A DNA stretch of 8,092 bases from Oscillospiraceae bacterium (GCA_031285645.1 JAITVU010000372.1:1-8092), one strand, 5' to 3'. Shown: positions 1 through 5,540, numbered from the stretch's first letter. Program-made: numbers and translations. Notes: generated from the letters alone by a model not told the origin.

Positions 1-2
1 CG

Positions 3-470
3 ATTCAAACCGCCCCGGCAGAATCCACCGGGATCGAACAGGCCGAAGGAAGCGAACTTGTAGCCGCTGTACTGAACTATGAGAACGACCTGCTGAGTAA
101 GCTGGCCGAAACAGAAGCGGCTAACGATATCATGGATGTCCACTATGCCTACAACAACCTGATTGAGTTTTACTATAAATACCGAGAAGCATCCAAAGAG
201 TATTTTGACAAAGCCATATTCTACTGCCAGAAGGATGTCATACTCTTCCCCACCCTCAAGCCTTTGTTCATGGCTGATCTGCAGATGATACCGCGGATCC
301 CGGCATTCCAAAGGCTGGCGATGCTTTACGACCAACGCGGCGAGTATGAAAAAGCAATAGAGATATGTGGCCTTGGGATTAAGTATGACCTCGCAGACGG
401 AACCCAAGGTGGCTTCAGGGCTAGGCGAGAGCGCATCGAGAAAAAACTCATTGAAGCGCAGAACGCTTGA
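3..470 (+). CDS. TPR-like protein, C-terminal part (5' end outside window)
   Basis: The frame is open from the left edge to the TGA at 468-470, giving 155 residues of a longer protein. An internal ATG at 132 has no ribosome binding site, and the sequence before it already reads like protein (Glu/Ala-rich helix), so the gene very likely begins upstream. The visible part is helical. The segment RIPAFQRLAMLYDQRGEYEKAIEICGL, in the last third, has the spacing of a tetratricopeptide helix pair (aromatic/Gly positions in LAMLYDQRGEYEKAIE). It ends in a basic helix (RARRERIEKKL). TPR repeats are protein-protein interaction scaffolds; no catalytic motif is visible in this fragment, and the function depends on the missing N-terminal part. 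A strong terminator follows 5 bp after the stop. It lies in the presumed mobile element, two genes before the integrase, so it is probably element cargo. Confidence 0.75.
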   Translation: MQTAPAESTGIEQAEGSELVAAVLNYENDLLSKLAETEAANDIMDVHYAYNNLIEFYYKYREASKEYFDKAIFYCQKDVILFPTLKPLFMADLQMIPRIPAFQRLAMLYDQRGEYEKAIEICGLGIKYDLADGTQGGFRARRERIEKKLIEAQNA

Positions 471-475
471 CAGAA

Positions 476-507
476 CCCTTGCTCCTCTTTGGGGCAAGGG
501 ATTTTTT
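476..507 (+). terminator. Rho-independent terminator
   Basis: A perfect 7-bp stem, CCCTTGC (476-482) with GCAAGGG (494-500), has an 11-base loop and is followed by ATTTTTT. It begins 5 bp after the TPR-like gene's stop and ends 17 bp before the next ATG. It should end the upstream transcript and leaves no room for a separate promoter before the next gene. Confidence 0.85.
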
Positions 508-524
508 GAAAGTAGTGATTCAAA

Positions 525-1139
525 ATGGTGGATTACCTGAAAAAACAGGATGATATTGTCCACGCCCTTCGCACCGTATTTGTGCATAACATATGGGACT
601 TTATCCCTATGACATATCAGAAAACACGAGATTTCGAAGGCGGTCTTGCGCTGGCTGAATATCTAACTAACGAGATCACCTTGCAGCGAAAGCGTATCTC
701 AAAAGAAGAATTCGAGCGGTGGGATAGTGAATTAGTGTATTTCAAACTCAATATGCTGGAGTCACTCAATCGCTGGAAAGACTACATAGAATACTTCGAG
801 TTATGCCGGCACCAGAAAAATTACAACACTCCATACGGTTCTGTCGGAGAGCCTACTGATGAATACCACGATTACATAACGCATTCTGATAAAGAGTTTC
901 ACTATGTACACTTTTTATTTCAGCAATCCGGTCAGTATGAAAGCGTTAAAAAGAAGTTTGATAAATGGCGGTCAGGTAAAAAGGTCGGAAACCTCATGCG
1001 CCATCAGCAGGATCGCTTGAGCGATGAAGAAATTCAACAAAAGTTACAGTTCATCACTGGTCTGTTGGATAATGAGTTGGCACGGCTGAAGAGGTATGGT
1101 GTGCCGCAAAACCATATGAAAATGAAATCCGGTAATTAA
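525..1139 (+). CDS. Hypothetical helical protein beside the integrase
   Basis: This 204-residue protein is not one I recognise. It is soluble-looking, with no signal peptide or membrane segment. It is charged and aromatic-rich, with predicted amphipathic helices throughout. Two stretches, LNRWKDYIEYFELC (about residues 81-94) and QQSGQYESVKKKFDKW (about 133-148), resemble TPR-type helix-turn-helix pairs, so a degenerate TPR or alpha-solenoid fold is possible. A conserved-looking acidic/His patch, DEYHDYITHSDKEFHYVHF, sits in the middle (about 112-130); metal binding could be imagined but is not shown. The ATG is the first after an in-frame TGA at 516-518 and has only a weak upstream purine stretch. 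A terminator lies 17 bp upstream, so expression must come from read-through or a promoter inside the preceding gene. The stop is 19 bp before the integrase start, which suggests co-transcription with int. Confidence 0.7.
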   Translation: MVDYLKKQDDIVHALRTVFVHNIWDFIPMTYQKTRDFEGGLALAEYLTNEITLQRKRISKEEFERWDSELVYFKLNMLESLNRWKDYIEYFELCRHQKNYNTPYGSVGEPTDEYHDYITHSDKEFHYVHFLFQQSGQYESVKKKFDKWRSGKKVGNLMRHQQDRLSDEEIQQKLQFITGLLDNELARLKRYGVPQNHMKMKSGN

Positions 1140-1158
1140 TTGCCACAGGAGCGATAAA

Positions 1159-2316
1159 ATGGCTGAAACTAAAAAAAGGGCAAATGGAGAAGGTAGTTGG
1201 AAAAAGCGTAAAAAGAAGAACGGAGAAGAGTATTTAGAATACCGCGTCAGTTTCGGTGAGGATATGGAAGGATATTCAGTTCGTAAATCTTTTTATGGGA
1301 AAACTCAAAAAGAATGTAAGAAACAAGCAAAGGACTTCGAGAAATCCCTTAATGAAAAGCTTATCGCTATTGAAGAATACACTGTAGGCGATTGGCTAGA
1401 AAAATGGCTAACAACATATAAAAAAGATAGCGGCATATCTGATGCCACCTATAAGAATTATAAGTATTGTGTTGGCATCATTAAAAAACACAAAGTATCG
1501 AACATGCAGCTTGTTAAAGTAAAGCCGATGCATATCACTCAATTCTACAATGATAATGAAAAGTATAGTGCAAGCGTTCTAAATAAGTTTTCCATTCTTC
1601 TGTTTGGTGCATTCGATGCGGCTATAGACAATGACCTATGCTATAAAAATCCAGCGAAAAAAGCTAAGAAATTAAAAAAAGCCTCTGGAGAAAAAACACC
1701 CTTTTCTCCAGAGGCGACACAAACAATTAAAGAATTTGCAAAAACAGATAGTGAATTTGGTACTATTATTATGCTAATGCTCTGCACCGGCCTGCGCCCA
1801 CAAGAAATACGAGCATTGCATTGGAAAAATATTAATCTGAAAGAGAAGTATATTTTAGTAGACACTGCTATTAAAAGGAATGGAGTCATAGGTTTACCAA
1901 AAGGGAATAGAATCCGTATTGTGCCAATTAAAGAGGACCTTATCAAGCATTTGAAGCCCCATATCCAATCTGATGATTCTCCTGTCCTGACAGTTCCATC
2001 AGAACAAAAGCGTAAACGGCGTGGAGATGAGGGCTACGAAACGGATGGTATACATCTCACAGACACAGCTTTACGCACCCAATATACCGCCTTCTTCATC
2101 AGATTGAATAAATATTTGGCAGAAAACAAAAAGGAGCCTGTGGTCGTATTATCCCCCCACAGCATGCGTCATACATATGCGACAGAACTGGCGACATCTG
2201 GCGTATCCCAAAAAGCGATTCAATTAATTTTAGGACATGCAGACATGTCCACTACTGATGGATATACCCATTTGTCCAACTTGGCCTATCTAAAAAGCGC
2301 ACTTGGTATCGAGTAG
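1159..2316 (+). CDS. int: Tyrosine recombinase / phage-type integrase
   Basis: This 385-residue site-specific recombinase integrates and excises the element by strand exchange through a covalent 3'-phosphotyrosine. An N-terminal arm-DNA-binding domain (about 1-65, including YLEYRVSFGE and the YGKTQKECKK stretch) is followed by a SAM-like core-binding domain (about 74-168) and a catalytic domain (about 182-380). Catalytic residues can be seen in order: R213 (TGLRPQE), probable K248 (LPKGN), H334 and R337 (SPHSMRHTYA), H360 (ILGHADM) and nucleophile Y369 (DGYTHL). Length and layout match the integrases of Firmicute ICEs and prophages, and the gene looks intact. AGGAG at 1147-1151 lies 7 bp before the ATG. 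The gene points toward the tRNA-Gln 3' end 107 bp away, as expected for tRNA-targeting elements. The coding sequence is AT-richer than the chromosomal genes to the right. No excisionase is visible. Confidence 0.96.
   Translation: MAETKKRANGEGSWKKRKKKNGEEYLEYRVSFGEDMEGYSVRKSFYGKTQKECKKQAKDFEKSLNEKLIAIEEYTVGDWLEKWLTTYKKDSGISDATYKNYKYCVGIIKKHKVSNMQLVKVKPMHITQFYNDNEKYSASVLNKFSILLFGAFDAAIDNDLCYKNPAKKAKKLKKASGEKTPFSPEATQTIKEFAKTDSEFGTIIMLMLCTGLRPQEIRALHWKNINLKEKYILVDTAIKRNGVIGLPKGNRIRIVPIKEDLIKHLKPHIQSDDSPVLTVPSEQKRKRRGDEGYETDGIHLTDTALRTQYTAFFIRLNKYLAENKKEPVVVLSPHSMRHTYATELATSGVSQKAIQLILGHADMSTTDGYTHLSNLAYLKSALGIE
1674..1715 (-). terminator. Antisense intrinsic terminator inside int
   Basis: A perfect 14-bp inverted repeat, GCCTCTGGAGAAAA (1681-1694) with TTTTCTCCAGAGGC (1702-1715), has a 7-base loop and is flanked on its left by seven A (1674-1680). 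Read on the minus strand this is a stem followed at once by TTTTTTT, a textbook intrinsic terminator. On the plus strand no T-tract follows, so int transcription should pass. It encodes the linker between the core-binding and catalytic domains (residues about 175-186). The structure is plain in the sequence; termination in vivo is inferred. Confidence 0.75.
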
Positions 2317-2328
2317 TTTTCGCCAGGC

Positions 2329-2350
2329 GGTTGGGGTACGGTTGGGGTAC
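2329..2350 (+). repeat. Tandem 11-bp direct repeat, probable integrase arm sites
   Basis: Two exact head-to-tail copies of GGTTGGGGTAC occupy 2329-2339 and 2340-2350, just after the int stop and about 75-95 bp from the tRNA 3' end. Short direct repeats between int and the crossover site are typical of arm-type sites bound by the integrase N-terminal domain. That role is inferred from position and from the domain present in the integrase. Confidence 0.6.
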
Positions 2351-2382
2351 GGCCCAATGCATCAACACGAAAGCAAAGAAAT

Positions 2383-2416
2383 AACCGCCTAGTTTTCGTG
2401 ATAACTAAGCGGTTTT
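2383..2416. terminator. Bidirectional hairpin terminator between int and tRNA-Gln
   Basis: A 12-bp stem with one C-A mismatch pairs AACCGCCTAGTT (2383-2394) with AACTAAGCGGTT (2403-2414), with an 8-base loop. The plus strand continues TTCTT and the minus strand continues ATTTCTTT, so it can serve both int (plus) and the tRNA (minus), whose ends converge here. Confidence 0.75.
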
Positions 2417-2423
2417 CTTACAA

Positions 2424-2450
2424 TTGCCCGACTAGGATTTGAACCCAGAC
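2424..2450. other. Probable attachment site (att) at the tRNA-Gln 3' end
   Basis: The T-arm and 3' acceptor half of tRNA-Gln lie on the integrase side. In tRNA-targeting elements the crossover sequence usually lies in the 3' part of the tRNA and is restored on integration, which fits the intact tRNA here. The exact core cannot be set, because the second copy would lie beyond the left edge; no second copy is visible in this window. Confidence 0.55.
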
Positions 2451-2494
2451 AAACAGAGTCAGAGTCTGTCGTGCTACCATTACACAATCGGGCA
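2424..2494 (-). tRNA. tRNA-Gln (anticodon CTG)
   Basis: The minus strand folds as a complete 71-nt cloverleaf. The acceptor pairs TGCCCGA with TCGGGCA and has discriminator A. The D-stem is GTG/CAC with loop GG. The anticodon stem pairs ACAGA with TCTGT around loop CTCTGAC, with the anticodon CTG at 2462-2460, which reads CAG. The variable loop has four bases, and the T-stem CTGGG/CCTAG has one G-T pair with loop TTCAAAT. CCA is not encoded and must be added after transcription. The tRNA has its own promoter and stands alone here. Its 3' end faces the integrase and is the likely integration target; all stems are intact, so integration kept it functional. Confidence 0.95.
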
Positions 2495-2521
2495 TCATAT
2501 ATGGCTTCGGACGACTTTTAT

Positions 2522-2550
2522 ATTATATCCAGACAACTTGTTTTTGTCAA
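2522..2550 (-). promoter_or_regulatory. Consensus sigma-A promoter of tRNA-Gln
   Basis: On the minus strand, TTGACA (2550-2545) is separated by exactly 17 bp from TATAAT (2527-2522), a perfect consensus as expected for a stable-RNA gene. The start of transcription would be near 2515, about 20 bp before the mature tRNA 5' end. Confidence 0.9.
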
Positions 2551-2607
2551 TAGATATGTCGCGTTTGCATTTTCTAAAACGTAAATAATTATCTCTTATT
2601 TATGCTC

Positions 2608-2635
2608 TGTTTATACATGCGTTTTATGCTATAAT
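2608..2635 (+). promoter_or_regulatory. Extended -10 promoter of the TetR-type gene
   Basis: TGCTATAAT at 2627-2635 is an extended -10 element (TGnTATAAT). The -35 region is weak (TGTTTA at 2608-2613, 16-bp spacer), which is usual when an extended -10 is present. The predicted start near 2642 leaves a leader of about 23 nt. Confidence 0.75.
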
Positions 2636-2664
2636 ATTCGTGAAAAAATAAATGGAGATTAAAT

Positions 2665-3279
2665 ATGCAATTATTAAATAAGACAAAACAGTCTATTGTT
2701 TCCCATTCAATCACGCTTTTTTCCGAAAAGGGATATGAAAACGTATCAATAAGGAACATCGCGGATGCGGTGAAGATTAAGCCGGCTTCGATCTACAATC
2801 ATTTTGAAAGCAAAGAATCTATTCTTGACCACATTTATAATTATTATGTGCAAAATTGCTTCAATGAACGATTAACCCCGGCTGAATATATGCCTATTCT
2901 GCGTACGGGAAGCGCCGTTGATATTATCAGCATATTAAACTATGGTTTTAAGGATCCAATCATCATGTTTAATGTAACACGCATTCTATGGGCCAGGAAA
3001 TACATCGATCCCGTCGCAAAAAAGGTATACAAAGAATGTGTTATTGATGCCGGTATGACTTATATTGTGGAAGTCATAGCTAAAGGAATCGAGTTGCGCC
3101 GTATCGACATGAAACCCGAGAACATTCAAACATTCGCTTCCTTGGTGCTCTCATCGCGCGTATTCGCCGCAAACGCGATTGTGATTGATCCGGACAGGGA
3201 TAAATGGCGCCATTCCGAAACCGCTATGCTCGAATTGTTATCAGGATTGCTCACCTTAAACGCACCGTTACCTGCTTGA
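2665..3279 (+). CDS. TetR/AcrR-family transcriptional regulator
   Basis: This 204-residue protein has the usual length of the family. The N-terminal DNA-binding domain (about 5-55) shows the family signature: a first helix IVSHSITLFSEKGYENVSI, then the helix-turn-helix IRNIADAVKIKPASIYNHFESKESI with the typical A-x-x-x-x-x-x-x-x-x-(S/T)-I/L-Y-x-H/Y-F pattern. The remainder is an all-helical ligand-binding and dimerisation domain that cannot be assigned a ligand from sequence. TGGAG at 2653-2657 lies 7 bp before the ATG. It is transcribed alone from an extended -10 promoter. The closest downstream gene in the same direction is the EF-hand gene, which has its own promoter, so the regulator could act on itself or on this neighbour; neither is shown. 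TetR regulators usually repress efflux, metabolic or stress genes, but no efflux gene lies nearby. Confidence 0.92.
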   Translation: MQLLNKTKQSIVSHSITLFSEKGYENVSIRNIADAVKIKPASIYNHFESKESILDHIYNYYVQNCFNERLTPAEYMPILRTGSAVDIISILNYGFKDPIIMFNVTRILWARKYIDPVAKKVYKECVIDAGMTYIVEVIAKGIELRRIDMKPENIQTFASLVLSSRVFAANAIVIDPDRDKWRHSETAMLELLSGLLTLNAPLPA

Positions 3280-3335
3280 AACAGTCTCATTAAATGAGCC
3301 GCCAATAATAATTTTCCTGTTTTGTAACTTTATGC

Positions 3336-3364
3336 TTGTATTTCCCCTCCATTTGATCTATAAT
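3336..3364 (+). promoter_or_regulatory. Sigma-A promoter of the EF-hand gene
   Basis: TTGTAT (3336-3341) and TATAAT (3359-3364) are separated by 17 bp. Transcription would begin near 3371. An in-frame ATG at 3363 overlaps the -10 box and so cannot be the translation start, which supports the start at 3417. Confidence 0.8.
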
Positions 3365-3374
3365 GAGTACGGTT

Positions 3375-3388
3375 ACATATAGTATGTC
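3375..3388. promoter_or_regulatory. Palindrome just after the transcription start, possible operator
   Basis: ACATA-TAG-TATGT (3375-3387) is a 5-3-5 palindrome lying between the predicted +1 (about 3371) and the ribosome binding site (3403), a normal place for a repressor operator. Ten bases, ATAGTATGTC (3379-3388), recur exactly in another palindrome at 5547-5556 minus one flank difference (5546-5555). The binding protein is unknown. Confidence 0.4.
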
Positions 3389-3416
3389 TTATATAAAACA
3401 ACAAGGAGGGGTTTAT

Positions 3417-3950
3417 ATGAGTATGGCGGTAAGCGGCGTATTATCCAATTATACATATGGTTCCGGCTCCTATGTTCGCCCAAAACTGGATAAGGATAAT
3501 GACGGGCACTGGAGCAGCAGCGAAGTGGGCAATTACGCTAAGGCGTATGAAAAGGCCACAGGAAACAAAATTGACGTCGATAAGCTGATGAGCACTTACG
3601 ACGCCGATAATGACGGCAAACTGAATTTCAGGGAGCAGGAAAGCGTTTACAAAGACGACGCTCTGAATCTTAAATCTCTCTCCCAGCCTAATTCCGGCGT
3701 TTCTTCTTCCGGCGCCAGTATCAGCGAAACGTTGGCCGATATGATGGCGACGATGTCCACGACAAGCAAGATGGCTTTGTCCCGCATGGTTTTCCAATCC
3801 GAACAGAACAGCAATCTGCTCAGTATGTTCAGCGCGGGAAACTCCATGTTTGATTTTACAAGCGTCATGAATTATAACAGTAATAAGTACACGTCGGCTT
3901 TTTCAAATGTCAGTTCACAGCTTGGCCAAATGATGAATATTTTTGTCTAA
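3417..3950 (+). CDS. Small EF-hand calcium-binding-like protein
   Basis: The start at 3417 is set by AAGGAGGGG at 3403-3411, five bases upstream; the longer reading from 3363 would begin inside the -10 box. The 177-residue product has two canonical 12-residue EF-hand loops. Loop 1 is residues 25-36 (DKDNDGHWSSSE) and loop 2 is residues 62-73 (DADNDGKLNFRE), each with D1, D3, D5, G6, S/N9 and E12 in place, so both should bind calcium. Loop 1 lacks a clear entering helix, since only about 24 residues, rich in Ser, Tyr and Gly, precede it. The rest (about 85-177) is rich in Ser, Met, Asn and Phe and probably forms amphipathic helices; I recognise no domain there. No signal peptide, lipobox or membrane segment is visible, so it is either cytoplasmic or exported by an uncommon route. 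It is transcribed alone and ends before a convergent-gene terminator. A role in calcium signalling, buffering or cell-surface structure is possible but not shown. Confidence 0.85.
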   Translation: MSMAVSGVLSNYTYGSGSYVRPKLDKDNDGHWSSSEVGNYAKAYEKATGNKIDVDKLMSTYDADNDGKLNFREQESVYKDDALNLKSLSQPNSGVSSSGASISETLADMMATMSTTSKMALSRMVFQSEQNSNLLSMFSAGNSMFDFTSVMNYNSNKYTSAFSNVSSQLGQMMNIFV

Positions 3951-4038
3951 AAATATATCAAGGATTTGTCGTGCTCTTTTGTCCCGCCTTGAGATCAAAT
4001 GCGGCGAGCTGCAAAGAACCATATAGCGCATAAAACAC

Positions 4039-4066
4039 GAAACGGGAGGCATGCGCCTCCCGTTTC
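4039..4066. terminator. Bidirectional terminator between convergent genes
   Basis: A perfect 12-bp stem pairs GAAACGGGAGGC (4039-4050) with GCCTCCCGTTTC (4055-4066) around loop ATGC. It lies between the EF-hand gene (plus) and the lipoprotein gene (minus). The minus-strand reading continues GTGTTTTA; the plus-strand reading continues TGTTGCTCG, so the T-tract is better for the lipoprotein transcript. Confidence 0.8.
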
Positions 4067-4082
4067 TGTTGCTCGTTTAATC

Positions 4083-4433
4083 CTACGCTTTTGATTCTGT
4101 GGAAGACTCAACTTCCTCGCTCTCCTCAGTCAATTCAGCTGAGGATTCATCTGTTTCAGCAGCAGAAGATTCGTCTGCCTGCGCATCGGAGGATGCATCG
4201 GCAGCATCTTCCGATTCTTCGCCTGACACAGTCTCGTCAACCGAAGAATCGGCGTCGACAGGCGCGTCGGCCTCGGACTCGTCGTCTGTTACGGGATTGT
4301 CTATCGCACTCTGAGATGCCGGCTCTGAAACAGAGATACCCGCATCCGCCTCGGAGGGCGCCTCCTCAGAAGTACACGCTGCCATGGAAAGCGCAAGCGC
4401 TGCGGCAAGACAATATGTAATGATCTTTTTCAT
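4083..4433 (-). CDS. Acidic low-complexity lipoprotein
   Basis: The 116-residue product starts with a lipoprotein signal peptide: MKK, a hydrophobic stretch (ITYCLAAALALSMAA), then Cys20 in the lipobox-like MAAC. After lipidation at Cys20 the mature protein is about 97 residues made almost entirely of Ser, Glu, Asp and Ala (runs such as ESEDAADASSDAQADESSA and ELTEESEEVESS). It is strongly negative and probably disordered, with no folded domain. AAAGGAGGA lies about 10 bp before the ATG, and a TATAAT box lies further upstream. The gene seems complete; an anchored, flexible acidic tail on the outer face of the membrane could bind cations or act as a spacer, but that is speculation. Ser/Ala-rich open frames on the opposite strand are mirror readings of this biased sequence. 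Confidence 0.82.
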   Translation of the reverse strand: MKKIITYCLAAALALSMAACTSEEAPSEADAGISVSEPASQSAIDNPVTDDESEADAPVDADSSVDETVSGEESEDAADASSDAQADESSAAETDESSAELTEESEEVESSTESKA

Positions 4434-4461
4434 TGTGTTTGTCCTCCTTTAATCTACCTTA

Positions 4462-4485
4462 CAGTGACCCCACGTTTGGGTCCTG
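4462..4485 (-). promoter_or_regulatory. Hairpin at the 5' end of the lipoprotein mRNA
   Basis: GACCC (4466-4470) pairs with GGGTC (4478-4482) around a 7-base loop, and CAG/CTG extend it past a one-base bulge. With the -10 box at 4490-4495 the transcript would begin near 4483, placing this hairpin at the very 5' end, where it may protect the mRNA from 5' decay. It does not cover the ribosome binding site at about 4443-4450. Confidence 0.4.
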
Positions 4486-4489
4486 AGTC

Positions 4490-4518
4490 ATTATAGCTTT
4501 TATCTTCTTCAAATTCCA
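4490..4518 (-). promoter_or_regulatory. Promoter of the lipoprotein gene
   Basis: On the minus strand TATAAT (4495-4490) is perfect. The best -35 with a 17-bp spacer is TGGAAT (4518-4513), which is weak. The leader would be about 50 nt. Confidence 0.6.
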
Positions 4519-4777
4519 TTAGTAAACATGCAGAAATGAATCAACAATTATTATATGAAATTATTGACATATCCAATAATTATAAATATTTCATGAACAA
4601 TGTCATTTATTGTATTATTCGCATAATTGTTCTGTAATTATTTATGCATATTATTTAATTATTTAGTCGCATATAGTCATTAAATAATTCGATTATGTAA
4701 TTGTTGCTCGATTGTGGAAATCATCCAATAATGAATCACACTGTCAAAATTTTCTATGCTCGATTTCACACAGAGCG
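4519..4777. other. AT-rich spacer between two minus-strand genes
   Basis: No gene is visible here. The stretch is far more AT-rich than its surroundings and is built of repeated AATTATT-like words. Two perfect inverted repeats can be seen: AATTATTG/CAATAATT (4559-4566, 4574-4581) and AATTATTTA/TAAATAATT (4657-4665, 4681-4689). The 10-mer ATCCAATAAT occurs twice (4571-4580, 4723-4732). A lone TTGACA at 4564-4569 has no good -10 on the plus strand. No convincing terminator for the AlkZ-related gene is seen; the AT-rich stems have no GC core. Confidence 0.6.
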
Positions 4778-5452
4778 TCAATCCTGTTTTCCAAACAACG
4801 CCTTGCTCAGTCGATTGGCATCACAGCGCCATTGACCGCAGCAGGACAATATGTAGCCCCGCGCCGCCTCCTTATTGATGCCCTCTGCATTTATCAACCA
4901 GTCGGCATGCCATATATCGGCCCTGCAATAGGTATTGGCCGGCCATCCGTACTCTTCGCCGTCTTTTCCCACCTTGCGCCTGTTGCCGCATATTGTAATA
5001 TAGAACTCTTTTTGCAAAGCCACAACCGCGCTGTCTATTTTAGAGGCGCCGTGTTTTTTACTGACGCCGCACTGTCCGCGTATCTCCGCCGTACTCATAA
5101 CGCCGCCCTCTTCAAACAGTCGATATACGTTCAGTAGGACCGGCGAAACCTTTCCCTCCATATACCGCTCCTCCACAGAGTAGCGCGGCGAACAGGCGGC
5201 ATAAAAATAGGGATACAGCGCTTTAGAAACAAAGCCCTTATGTCCCCCCAGCAGACACCCGAACGCCAATTTTTTCTCAGCCGCCGCGCGGTCTTTCCAT
5301 TGCCACGGGTCCGTTTCAATATCACCCGTATGCCACTGTTTTTCATCCGTTAAATCGTTCAAGTTCGGAAATCCCTCAATAAAAGTCCCGCTGAACGCCA
5401 CAGCGCCCATACTGTCGACATACTCGGTAAATTCCTGATAATTCGTGATCAT
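4778..5452 (-). CDS. AlkZ-related protein (winged-helix family)
   Basis: This 224-residue protein resembles a clostridial family named for distant similarity to the DNA glycosylase AlkZ (YcaQ, HTH_42 type). The marks are the start MITNYQEFTEYVDSMG, the Trp-rich block QWHTGDIETDPWQWKDR (39-55), FGCLLGGHKGFVSKALYPYFYA (64-85), and a winged-helix-like region (about 103-160) including TAEIRGQCGVSKK and LQKEFYITICGNRRK. AlkZ proteins unhook DNA crosslinks and remove alkylated bases, but they are about twice as long. This short form lacks a recognised QxQ-type catalytic site, so repair activity is not shown. A TTG at 5467 would extend it by five residues; the ATG at 5452 is preferred because GGGGGA (5465-5460) sits 8 bp before it and it fits the family start. 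It is divergent from the TPM gene and has an extended -10 promoter. Family naming is from recall of its pattern and is moderately sure. Confidence 0.7.
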   Translation of the reverse strand: MITNYQEFTEYVDSMGAVAFSGTFIEGFPNLNDLTDEKQWHTGDIETDPWQWKDRAAAEKKLAFGCLLGGHKGFVSKALYPYFYAACSPRYSVEERYMEGKVSPVLLNVYRLFEEGGVMSTAEIRGQCGVSKKHGASKIDSAVVALQKEFYITICGNRRKVGKDGEEYGWPANTYCRADIWHADWLINAEGINKEAARGYILSCCGQWRCDANRLSKALFGKQD

Positions 5453-5523
5453 AACCGTATCCCCCAAATCATTAATAATGCTGTAAAAAACAATAAAAAT
5501 ATAGATTTCTTTTCTTAATAATT

Positions 5524-5532
5524 ATTATATCA
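5524..5532 (-). promoter_or_regulatory. Extended -10 promoter of the AlkZ-related gene
   Basis: The minus strand reads TGATATAAT (5532-5524), a TGnTATAAT extended -10. No good -35 is present at 16-18 bp; that position is covered by the palindrome at 5541-5556. Predicted start near 5517, leader about 65 nt. Confidence 0.65.
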
Positions 5533-5540
5533 TGCGGACT

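Noticed and set aside
3286..3298. CTCAT-TAA-ATGAG hairpin after the TetR-type gene
   Set aside because: Only 5 bp, AT-rich and without an adjoining T-tract; too weak to call a terminator.
3363..3416. Longer N-terminus of the EF-hand protein from the ATG at 3363
   Set aside because: That ATG overlaps the TATAAT box; the ATG at 3417 has an excellent ribosome binding site.
4099..4314. Ser-rich plus-strand open frame opposite the lipoprotein gene
   Set aside because: It mirrors the biased codons of the lipoprotein, which has a signal peptide, strong ribosome binding site and promoter; the plus frame has none of these.
4564..4592. TTGACA at 4564-4569 as a plus-strand promoter
   Set aside because: No acceptable -10 at 16-18 bp and no plus-strand gene downstream.
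4712..5137. Plus-strand 141-residue open frame opposite the AlkZ-related gene
   Set aside because: Antisense shadow; the minus-strand frame has family-like sequence, a promoter and a ribosome binding site.
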